This document shows, in pieces, positions 1-6,670 of a stretch of 31,429 bases of DNA; the stretch's first letter is position 1; every line of letters starts with the position of its first letter. The notes under the pieces were generated by a model that did no database searches, had not been told where the DNA came from, and was given only the letters and a program-made list of their open reading frames with translations. Location of the stretch: the NCBI GenBank assembly GCA_049613665.1, contig JBMZCV010000047.1:1-31429 (forward strand), written 5' to 3'. The DNA comes from JBMZCV01 sp049613665 (GTDB taxonomy: Bacteria; Bacteroidota; Bacteroidia; Chitinophagales; UBA2359). The position numbers and the translations under genes were made by a program.

Positions 1-5
1 AAAAG

Positions 6-128
6 AACGACACGCCCTTGTTGGTGTTATCACCAACAAGTTGTTACGAAAAAAAATAAGCTTTAAAATACACTATTTATCCTTTTAGTTGCTGGTGATA
101 ACACACAGCAACTAAAAGAGTTGTCGTT
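6..128. other. Nested hairpins with complementary loops (possible structured RNA)
   Basis: Three stems can be read directly. An outer 7-bp stem pairs 6-12 with 122-128. Hairpin A has a perfect 10-bp stem (17-26/31-40) around the loop TTAT. Hairpin B has a perfect 13-bp stem (82-94/106-118) around an 11-nt loop. In addition, GTGTTATCAC at 24-33 is the exact reverse complement of GTGATAACAC at 95-104, so the apex of A can pair with the loop of B. Strand and function are unknown. It could be the 3' UTR of a gene to the left of the window, an attenuator or a repetitive element. Confidence 0.5.
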
Positions 129-133
129 TTTTT
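82..133 (+). terminator. Probable intrinsic terminator (hairpin B plus T-tract)
   Basis: A 13-bp perfect stem (82-94/106-118) is followed by a run of seven T (127-133). It would end a plus-strand transcript entering from the left of the window. The T-run begins nine bases after the stem, but the outer stem 6-12/122-128 would bring a paired region next to it. Confidence 0.5.
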
Positions 134-209
134 GGAATAAAATAACATATAATAAAAGGGCTAAAATGCCAATTACTTATATTACAGTGCAGTAAAATTA
201 AAAATTTGG

Positions 210-755
210 CTAAAACAACAATTTTACTTCATCTTGCAATTGAGCCAATGCTTTTTGCGTAGGCAATGGAATGTTATTTCCTATAAAATATTCCAAAATG
301 CTACGGCTAAGGTCTGTTCCTGTCGCATCAGTGCTTTGAGCCGCTCCAATTTGATTGATAATGCTAATCAACTCTTCGGTGCTTGCCTGTGCAAGAGTCC
401 ATGCTTCAGACGATACATAGAGTTGTTGCGTAATATTGTGTTCATATTCTATTCTGATGGTCGAAACAATCGCAAATTGCAATTCTGGGCTAGTCATTCC
501 ATCTTGTCGAAGGCGACTAATAAGGCTTTGCGGATTGATGCGTTCCAAAAACAAGACTAATCTTTCATAAGCTTGCAAACGAACAGGCAATGACTCTTTC
601 TTGTTTTGCAATTCTAATTGTAGTCGTTTTAGTTTTAACTCATTGTTTTTTATATCCAAATTATTTTTGAAAAATTCGGACATCGTGTAATAAGCCGTCA
701 ATAAGACAAGGATAGCAGGAGCTAAAATTTTTGTGATTTCTAGTGCAAAATCCAT
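210..755 (-). CDS. Small membrane-anchored protein, conserved-looking, function unknown
   Basis: This is a 181-residue protein. Residues about 8-26 form one hydrophobic segment (ILAPAILVLLTAYYTM), read as an N-terminal membrane anchor. Residues about 33-55 are rich in Lys, Leu, Glu and Gln and look like a short coiled coil. The rest is soluble and mostly helical, with a motif around residues 58-75 (LPVRLQAYERLVLFLERI) that I associate with a widespread uncharacterised Bacteroidota family, from memory only. No catalytic motif is visible. It lies 129 bp downstream of the DinB-like gene on the same strand, so co-transcription is possible but not shown. No convincing terminator follows it. Confidence 0.75.
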   Translation of the reverse strand: MDFALEITKILAPAILVLLTAYYTMSEFFKNNLDIKNNELKLKRLQLELQNKKESLPVRLQAYERLVLFLERINPQSLISRLRQDGMTSPELQFAIVSTIRIEYEHNITQQLYVSSEAWTLAQASTEELISIINQIGAAQSTDATGTDLSRSILEYFIGNNIPLPTQKALAQLQDEVKLLF

Positions 756-884
756 AGATTGTGATTTATTTTATTTTTTTAGATGACTAAATGAGATAAC
801 ACTATTTGTTTGAAAAATGCTTTCTACTTACATGAATATCTTTGGCCACGTTTAGCATTACTTTTTCGAAAAAAAAGCTACCAA

Positions 885-1457
885 TTATTTATTTTTTACT
901 GCCTTTTCATACATCGCCAATACATTTTTTGCTTGTTCAAAATGGCGTTTTTCGTGAGCTACCACAATATCCATAGCTATTTTTAGCGAATAAATGATGT
1001 ATTTATTTACAGGAGAGCTAATGATAATTTTTTCGTAATTCAACTTATCTGTTTGTGCAAATACTTTGCTCAATTCTGCCTTGTGTGCCTGATATTGTTT
1101 CAAAATATCGTCTGCAATTTGGCTTGTAGCAGGCTCAAAAATCTGAAATGTTTTAACTTTTTTTGTGGTAGGAGAAGGAGCTATCGTTTTCAAAAGCATA
1201 TTGCCCATAAACGTTGGCAAGAAAGGCATTTTTTGCCAAAAAGTATGTCGATAAGTTTTATTTGCAGATTGTTCTATGATAGGAATATAGGTCAAGTTCG
1301 TTACAATAATATGGTCAATGCACTGCCCAACACTCCATTTATCGGCTTGCGGCTTCCAATTGAGTGCTTCGGATGATAAGTGTCCAAAAGCTTCAACATA
1401 CATTTTTGTACTATCGCTTAGTTCTTGCTGCCATAAATTTAATTGTGTAGATGCCAT
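885..1457 (-). CDS. DinB-like (DinB_2/YfiT type) putative metal-dependent protein
   Basis: The 190-residue length fits a DinB/YfiT four-helix-bundle protein. The family signature is clear in residues 30-50: EALNWKPQADKWSVGQCIDH, with the first metal-ligand histidine at 49. The C-terminal pair AHEKRH (about residues 167-172) supplies the other expected histidines. Family members bind a divalent metal and some act as thiol-dependent transferases or detoxification enzymes, but the substrate cannot be told from sequence. No signal peptide is seen, so it is probably cytoplasmic. The ATG at 1457 fits the family N-terminus. It sits between the NlpC/P60 gene's terminator and the small membrane protein gene. 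Confidence 0.85.
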   Translation of the reverse strand: MASTQLNLWQQELSDSTKMYVEAFGHLSSEALNWKPQADKWSVGQCIDHIIVTNLTYIPIIEQSANKTYRHTFWQKMPFLPTFMGNMLLKTIAPSPTTKKVKTFQIFEPATSQIADDILKQYQAHKAELSKVFAQTDKLNYEKIIISSPVNKYIIYSLKIAMDIVVAHEKRHFEQAKNVLAMYEKAVKNK

Positions 1458-1530
1458 ACTTTTTTGGAGGCCAAAGTAAGCAAAAAAAGAGAAAGAAAAT
1501 AGCTATGTGTGAGAAAAAAAGAAAGTGCCA

Positions 1531-1586
1531 TAAAAAAGATTGGGCAGTAGTTACGAAACCTCTAACTTTTCGTGTTGCTACTGCCC
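1531..1586 (-). terminator. Intrinsic terminator downstream of the NlpC/P60 gene
   Basis: A GC-rich 9-bp stem (1542-1550/1578-1586) continues after a small internal loop into a second stem of 5-6 bp (1553-1558/1568-1573). Read on the minus strand it is followed by an ATCTTTTTT tract (complement of 1534-1541). It lies about 90 bp past the stop of the NlpC/P60 gene. Confidence 0.75.
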
Positions 1587-1674
1587 TACTTTAAATAAAC
1601 TGCTAAACCTGTTTTGTATTTTTTGGAAAAATAACTAAATTTAACAAAATATCTTCAAATTATGTGCCACAAAC

Positions 1675-2385
1675 TTATCTGGCTATTCTTCTTGCATTTT
1701 GAAGTCTTTTTTTGAAGTAATTTGACATGTTTATGTCAATAGTAGAAATTCCTTTCGAAGAAGAGGCATGAATCATTTTCATACTGCGGCCTCGTGTACT
1801 ACTTATCATACCAACATGACTAATATTGTTTTTGCTGTCGCCAAAAAATACTAAGTCGCCAGCTTTCAATTTATTTAAACTTACATTTTTGCCATGAGCA
1901 GATTGTTGCTTTGAAGTGCGTGGAATATTGTAACCATGTTCTCGCCAAACATACTGTACAAAACCTGAACAGTCAAAGCCATTTGGTGTACTGCCACCCC
2001 AAACATAAGGCACGCCCATATATTTTTTCGCAGTTCGCAAAACCGCTATATTATCAATATCGCCATTTCCAGAGTTTGGTGCAGTATTGTTTCTTCTATT
2101 TCTTTTTCGCTGTCTAACTTTTGCTGTTTTAGAGGTTCGATTAGGAGCAAATGGTTTTGTGAGTTTTGCCCAAAAATTTTTGAAGCCTTTTTTCTTCTTT
2201 TTACCTTTTGTTTTGTCTGGCGATGTTTTTCTACTGCTAGGCGATTGGCTTTGTTTTGGAGCATGTGCATCTCTTACTTTCGCTGGCTTGGCCGTAAAAG
2301 TTTTGCCTTTTTTAGTTTGAGCAAAAGCGTTTTGTGAGCTAAAACATATTGCAAAAATGCTAAGAAGAAGTATTAAATATCTCAT
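1675..2385 (-). CDS. Secreted NlpC/P60 (C40) cell-wall peptidase
   Basis: This 236-residue protein has an N-terminal signal peptide (residues 1-22, ending AFA before Q23). A highly basic, low-complexity linker follows (about 24-105, many Lys, Arg, Ser and Pro). The C-terminal NlpC/P60 domain spans about 112-236. The catalytic Cys is C139 in NGFDCSGFVQYVW, the catalytic His is H190 in ISHVGM, and H206 (IHASSSKG) is the likely third polar residue. Family members cut peptidoglycan stem peptides, usually gamma-D-Glu-diaminopimelate bonds, in the periplasm. The basic linker could bind the wall or another polyanion, which is inference. It has its own terminator downstream. Confidence 0.92.
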   Translation of the reverse strand: MRYLILLLSIFAICFSSQNAFAQTKKGKTFTAKPAKVRDAHAPKQSQSPSSRKTSPDKTKGKKKKKGFKNFWAKLTKPFAPNRTSKTAKVRQRKRNRRNNTAPNSGNGDIDNIAVLRTAKKYMGVPYVWGGSTPNGFDCSGFVQYVWREHGYNIPRTSKQQSAHGKNVSLNKLKAGDLVFFGDSKNNISHVGMISSTRGRSMKMIHASSSKGISTIDINMSNYFKKRLQNARRIAR

Positions 2386-2453
2386 ATCTTGTTTTTTCTA
2401 AAAAATTACATATATTTTTATCAAAAAGTGAAGGATTTTGTAATAGTTTGTTT

Positions 2454-2499
2454 AAAAAAAAATATAAAAGCTATCAAGTCAGAAAAATGATAGCTTTTA
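2454..2499 (-). terminator. Intrinsic terminator downstream of the GH1 gene
   Basis: A perfect 12-bp stem (2465-2476/2488-2499) carries an 11-nt loop. On the minus strand it is followed by TA and nine T (complement of 2454-2462). It lies about 190 bp past the GH1 stop. The 2386-2686 gap otherwise holds only AT-rich sequence and the repeat at 2643-2691. Confidence 0.7.
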
Positions 2500-2642
2500 A
2501 AAATATGTTAAGGTTTTGAATCTTTAGTGGGTTTGTTTTTAGATAAAAAAAAAGAATGTCGGTTTAAGTGGCGGTTTAAATTTTAAGTAGTCAAACAGAT
2601 TTATTCTACAAATTGCGAAAGCTAAAAAGCTGATTTTTAAAA

Positions 2643-2691
2643 GCGTTAGCAACCAAACAGTATGTATCATAAATAGTGCTTGGCATTTATT
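2643..2691. repeat. Dispersed intergenic repeat, copy 1
   Basis: GCGTTAGCAAC (2643-2653) is followed by a 31-bp block (2661-2691) with the core AAATAGTGCTTGGCA. The same two blocks with similar spacing recur at 20468-20515, and the second block alone recurs at 20563-20593. The right end overlaps the GH1 stop codon by a few bases. A weaker resemblance extends left to about 2586. Confidence 0.6.
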
Positions 2692-4129
2692 CGGCCAAAA
2701 AAGATTGAAACCACAAACCTGTATCTTTTATGGTGCGTTTTTGCGTTTCGAAATCAATATGAATCAAGCCAAAACGAGTGTGATAGCCTTCTGCCCATTC
2801 AAAATTATCCATCAAAGTCCAAGCGAAATAACCTTGTATATTTACGCCTTCTTTTTTAGCTTTCAACACATTTTTGAGGTAATCTTGAATAAATTTTCGA
2901 CGCTTCACATCGTGCACTTTTCCATCTTCTAGCTTGTCTGGAAAAGCAGCACCATTTTCTGTAACGATAATCTTATCTACTTTTTCGTAAGCCGCAAATT
3001 GTTTCAACACCTTATACATTCCTTCTGGATATACTTCCCAACCCATTTCGGTCAGCTCTTCTTCGCCAACGCCTCGTTTTTCTGGCTTCACTTGATTTGC
3101 CCACACCAAAGGCGGAAACAAACTATGACGTGCCACCATACGAGAGTAGTTTTGAATGCCGATAAAATCGAAATCAAATTTCATTTTTTCTTCATCGCCT
3201 TCTTTGATAAATTGCTTCAAGCGTTTCAAAATTTTGGCATCTTCCACAGGATAGCCCAAGCCCAAAACAGGCTCGATAAACAAACGATTTATCATAGCGT
3301 CCATCGTTTTGGCTGCTTTTGCATGTTTCTTTTTTGCATTTTTCACATCTATATGAGAACAAGAAAAAGTCGTGCCAACATGTGCATCGGCTACGTTGCG
3401 ACGAATGATGCGGCCGCCTTCTGCCTGACACAAAACAGTGTGATGAATAGATGCCATATATTTTTTTAAACTCCGCTTGCCTGGAGCGTGAACGCCCACC
3501 ATATAGCCCAAAGAGGTGTAAGCCATCGGCTCGTTTAGCACCATCCAATTTTTTACTCTATCGCCATATTCTTTCGTCACGATGTCGGCATAATACGAAA
3601 ACCAATCGACGACTTTTCGATTTGTCCAGCCACCTTTATCTTCCAAAGCTTGCGGCAAATCCCAATGATAAAGCGTAATCCATGGCTCTACGCCTTGTTC
3701 AATGCAAGCATCTATGACTCGGTGATAAAAATTGATGCCTACATCATTTATCTTGCCATCGCCATCAGGTATGACACGAGACCACGCAATGGAAAAGCGA
3801 AAAACACCTAAATTCATTTTTTTAATCAAAGCAATATCTTGCTCATAATGTTCATAGAAATTGCAGGCGACATCGCCCGTTTCGCCATTTTTGACTTTTC
3901 CTTTTGTGTGTGTAAAGGTGTCCCAAACCGAAGGGCCTTTGCCATCTTTGTTCCACGCACCTTCAATTTGATAAGCTGCCGTAGCTACTCCCCATTTAAA
4001 ATCGTCGCCAAAATCTTTTCTAGTAAAAGTTACAGTTGGCAAATTTAGTCCAAACAAATTAGTGTAGGGTTTCAGCAAAACAGCTCCACTTCCCAAAGCT
4101 GCATATTTCAACATGTTTCTTCTATTCAT
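2687..4129 (-). CDS. GH1 family beta-glucosidase with twin-arginine-like leader
   Basis: This is a glycoside hydrolase family 1 enzyme (retaining beta-glucosidase or related beta-glycosidase) of 480 residues. The frame opens further upstream (4243), but the start at 4129 is preferred because it begins MNRRNMLKYAAL, a twin-arginine-like leader, and the extra upstream residues would read through the terminator hairpin. Motifs, numbered from this start, include the acid/base in LNEP (E200), the nucleophile in VTENG (E391), the N-terminal GVATAAYQIEGAW and the aglycone-side WTLMDNFEW. The full barrel is present. GH1 enzymes hydrolyse beta-linked gluco- or galacto-oligosaccharides. Export is unusual for the family, so a periplasmic or lipid-associated location is inferred. 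It begins only about 25 bp after the T-tract of the terminator of the upstream DUF349 gene. Confidence 0.93.
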   Translation of the reverse strand: MNRRNMLKYAALGSGAVLLKPYTNLFGLNLPTVTFTRKDFGDDFKWGVATAAYQIEGAWNKDGKGPSVWDTFTHTKGKVKNGETGDVACNFYEHYEQDIALIKKMNLGVFRFSIAWSRVIPDGDGKINDVGINFYHRVIDACIEQGVEPWITLYHWDLPQALEDKGGWTNRKVVDWFSYYADIVTKEYGDRVKNWMVLNEPMAYTSLGYMVGVHAPGKRSLKKYMASIHHTVLCQAEGGRIIRRNVADAHVGTTFSCSHIDVKNAKKKHAKAAKTMDAMINRLFIEPVLGLGYPVEDAKILKRLKQFIKEGDEEKMKFDFDFIGIQNYSRMVARHSLFPPLVWANQVKPEKRGVGEEELTEMGWEVYPEGMYKVLKQFAAYEKVDKIIVTENGAAFPDKLEDGKVHDVKRRKFIQDYLKNVLKAKKEGVNIQGYFAWTLMDNFEWAEGYHTRFGLIHIDFETQKRTIKDTGLWFQSFLAE

Positions 4130-4153
4130 TGCGTTTTTTGTTTTTGAAAATTG

Positions 4154-4207
4154 CAAAAAAAATACCTTTGTTTTTCGGAAATACAAAATTTCCGAAAAAC
4201 AAAGGTA
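4154..4207 (-). terminator. Very strong terminator/palindrome between the DUF349 and GH1 genes
   Basis: A perfect 20-bp inverted repeat (4163-4182/4188-4207) has a 5-nt loop. On the minus strand it is followed by eight T (complement of 4155-4162). It should end DUF349 transcription. Because the GH1 start codon (4129) is so close, the same hairpin may limit read-through into GH1. Confidence 0.85.
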
Positions 4208-4264
4208 AAAAAAAATTTCTTGCACAAAAGCAAAAAACGTCAAACGAAAGCTTGACTATTTATC

Positions 4265-6265
4265 TTATTCTGCCGTTTCGATAGTTTCAGTAGCAGAAAC
4301 TTCTGCTGCTGCCTGTTCTTCTTTAGCTTTTCTTGCATCAATAGCCATGATTTTCAATTGTTGTTTCAAATTCATAACTTCCGCTTTGTTGCGATTGATT
4401 TTGTCGTGAATATCTTTCAACAAAGGATTTTTCTTGCCTCTGCCTTTGAAAAAGCCCATATTGTGTTCATATTGAGCTACTTCGTCTTGCAAACGCTGAA
4501 TTTTATCTTTGATGGCTCGTTGCTCACGCTTAATAAGACTATCCGAATTGTTGGCAGATTTCAAGTTTTCGAGACGGTCTTGGAACATCGAAACAGCACG
4601 CTCTTTCGCATTCACTTTTAGCTTTGTATATTGCTCGTCCAATGCTTCGTGATAAGACTTGTAGATTCTATCTTTATCAGCAATAGGAACATGTCCAATC
4701 AAATTCCATTGGTTAGAAAACTCTTTTAGCTGTTGCAAATTTGCATTGCGGTCGCCTTCCAGCTCTGTATTTTTGATACTCGCAATCAAGGTTTCTTTCA
4801 AGCCCAAGTTTTCAACTTGCTGTTCGTCAGACTTTTGGAAAAAAGTACGTTTTGCTTCAAAAAAAGTATCACAAGCTGCTCTAAAACGCTCCCACAATTT
4901 GTTGTCTTCGCTTCGGCGAGCAGGGCCAGCACTTTTCCAATCTTTTTGTAGCTTCACCAACTTATCGGTAGTAGCTCTCCAATCCGTATCATTTTTTACT
5001 TCTTCGGCAGCTTCACAAAGAGCGATTTTTTTGAGCTTGCTTTCTTCTCTTCTTTGGTCTAAAACCTTGTAGAAATCTCGTTTTTTCTCAAAAAACTTGT
5101 CGCAAACGCCACGAAATACTTGCCAGATTTTTTCGTTTTCAGACGAAAACCCAATTGCTTTCCATGCTTGTTGCACCTTCATCAAGTCTTCTGTTTGAGC
5201 TTGATATTCTTGGTGTGTGTTGCATTCTACCTGATTGATGCCGTTTACTTGCTCACACAATCCGATTTTAGCTTTTAGATTAGCATCTAGTTCGCCACGT
5301 TTTTCATCATAGTAAGCTTGCACTTTATCATAAACAACTCCTGTCAATTCTTTATATCGCTCATTTAGCTCGTCTCTAGCTTCCATAGGCACTTGACCAA
5401 TAGTTTTCCACTCTTGCTGATATTTTTTCATGGTTCTATCCATCTGTCTGATGTCTTCCATGTCATGCAAGGTAGCTACTTTAGTCAAAACCGCATTTTT
5501 TGCTTCCAGATTTCTGCCATGGTCAAGGTCTCGCAAGCCTTTGTAGATGGTTACATCGTGATAAAACAAATCATTTTGATGATTGTAAGCAATTTGAATT
5601 TCCTTATATTTAGGACTGCGTACATTTCCGATAGCTTTCCACTTTTCTTGTAGCGTTTTTAGTTTTTCGAAAGCTTGCCCTAGTTGGTTACCCTCAATTT
5701 TGAGCGTTTTAAATTCTTCTAGCACTTTCCACTTTTCATCGAGTTTAGCCTGAATTTCAGCTTCTCGTTTTTCACGAAACGCTTGCATTTGCTCGTTGAA
5801 GTTTGTCAAAAAGCCTTTAAACTCATCATCTAAAGGTACGTTAGGTGCTTCAAATTCATTAAGATTACCACCATTAGCTTTATACTGCTCAAACAAAGCA
5901 TTTCGTTGTTCACGAGCGAAAGTAAAAAAATCGTTTTTAACTTCCTTTACTTCTGAACGCAAAGCCGATGGATTGTTTTGTTCCACAAGGCTCTGTAACT
6001 TTGCAATAAAAGATTGCTTCATTTGTTTGCCGAAATTTGTCAAAAGTCCTTTAAACTCATTGTCCAAAGGGTCTTTAGGCGCTTCAAATTCATTAGGGTC
6101 ACCGCCATCAGCTTTGTACTGTTCAAACAAGTCATTTCGCTGTTTTCGAGAGGCAGTAAAAAACTCATTTTTAACTTCCTTTACTTCTGAATGCAAAGCT
6201 GAAGGATTGTTTTGTTCTACAAGGTTTTGTAGTTTTGCAATAAAAGATTGCTTCATTTGTTCCAA
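4265..6265 (-). CDS. DUF349 repeat coiled-coil protein
   Basis: This 666-residue, highly charged, almost entirely helical protein has no signal peptide or membrane segment. At least five DUF349 repeats are visible, each marked by a Trp-centred motif: LQEKWKAIGNV, YQQEWKTIGQV, VQQAWKAIGFS, LQKDWKSAGPA and FSNQWNLIGHV. A C-terminal coiled coil follows, then an Ala/Glu-rich tail. The N-terminus holds two tandem copies of a 78-residue unit (4-81 and 82-159). M82 begins the second unit and matches the first unit's start, so it may be the ancestral start codon. DUF349 proteins are common in Bacteroidota but their role is not established. On the minus strand a perfect TAnnTTTG box (complement of 6411-6418) lies about 145 bp upstream but lacks a convincing -33 partner. 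Confidence 0.88.
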   Translation of the reverse strand: MEQMKQSFIAKLQNLVEQNNPSALHSEVKEVKNEFFTASRKQRNDLFEQYKADGGDPNEFEAPKDPLDNEFKGLLTNFGKQMKQSFIAKLQSLVEQNNPSALRSEVKEVKNDFFTFAREQRNALFEQYKANGGNLNEFEAPNVPLDDEFKGFLTNFNEQMQAFREKREAEIQAKLDEKWKVLEEFKTLKIEGNQLGQAFEKLKTLQEKWKAIGNVRSPKYKEIQIAYNHQNDLFYHDVTIYKGLRDLDHGRNLEAKNAVLTKVATLHDMEDIRQMDRTMKKYQQEWKTIGQVPMEARDELNERYKELTGVVYDKVQAYYDEKRGELDANLKAKIGLCEQVNGINQVECNTHQEYQAQTEDLMKVQQAWKAIGFSSENEKIWQVFRGVCDKFFEKKRDFYKVLDQRREESKLKKIALCEAAEEVKNDTDWRATTDKLVKLQKDWKSAGPARRSEDNKLWERFRAACDTFFEAKRTFFQKSDEQQVENLGLKETLIASIKNTELEGDRNANLQQLKEFSNQWNLIGHVPIADKDRIYKSYHEALDEQYTKLKVNAKERAVSMFQDRLENLKSANNSDSLIKREQRAIKDKIQRLQDEVAQYEHNMGFFKGRGKKNPLLKDIHDKINRNKAEVMNLKQQLKIMAIDARKAKEEQAAAEVSATETIETAE
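5789..6256 (-). repeat. Tandem duplication inside the DUF349 gene (2 x 234 bp)
   Basis: Residues 4-81 (6023-6256) and 82-159 (5789-6022) align without gaps and match at 62 of 78 positions by my count. Each unit starts MKQSFIAKLQ and ends in an NF-x-x-Q motif. All three junctions carry Glu/Lys-Gln-Met, the likely crossover site. Confidence 0.85.
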
Positions 6266-6670
6266 AATTTGTTATATAAAAATAAAAAAAATGGATGACT
6301 ACCACTATATGTTTTTATTTTTCTTGAAAAAAACAAAATATTATAGCTACTTACATCTATTTCTAAAAAAATTGTCAGTTAATTCGTTTGGGAAACGGTA
6401 TTTTCCAATGCAAAATTATAAAATTATTAGATAAATTTTATTTTTTTTTAAATAAAATATTTCAGCCTAAAAATTAACAAAAAAAATGCCACAATTTTAA
6501 ATATTTTATTTGAGACACTAAACCCTATTTTCGCAAAGCTAAATTGTGTTATGAATGCCTTGAGCATATCAATTTTAAATGTTTTCACAAAAAGGCAAAT
6601 AAATTTCCAATTTCTCTAAAAAAAGCTTACTTTAGTGTTACCATTTTAATAAACAATAAAATTTTATCTC
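6266..6670. other. Divergent intergenic region (405 bp)
   Basis: This region separates the DUF349 gene (-) from the giant T9SS gene (+) and must hold both promoters. It is very AT-rich. A small GGAAA/TTTCC hairpin at about 6391-6406 and the CAAAATTA box at 6411-6418 (TAATTTTG on the minus strand) are the only recognisable elements. No supported gene was found here. Confidence 0.5.

Noticed and set aside
1..131. Integron attC site or CRISPR repeat
   Set aside because: The core GTTRRRY/RYYYAAC pattern is not met, and there is no repeat-spacer periodicity or integrase nearby.
4130..4243. N-terminal 38-codon extension of the GH1 gene
   Set aside because: It would encode the terminator palindrome and hides the twin-arginine-like leader that begins at 4129.
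5796..6434. 212-codon plus-strand ORF opposite the DUF349 gene
   Set aside because: It is the antisense of the tandem N-terminal duplication; its product simply repeats as the real gene does and has no family features.
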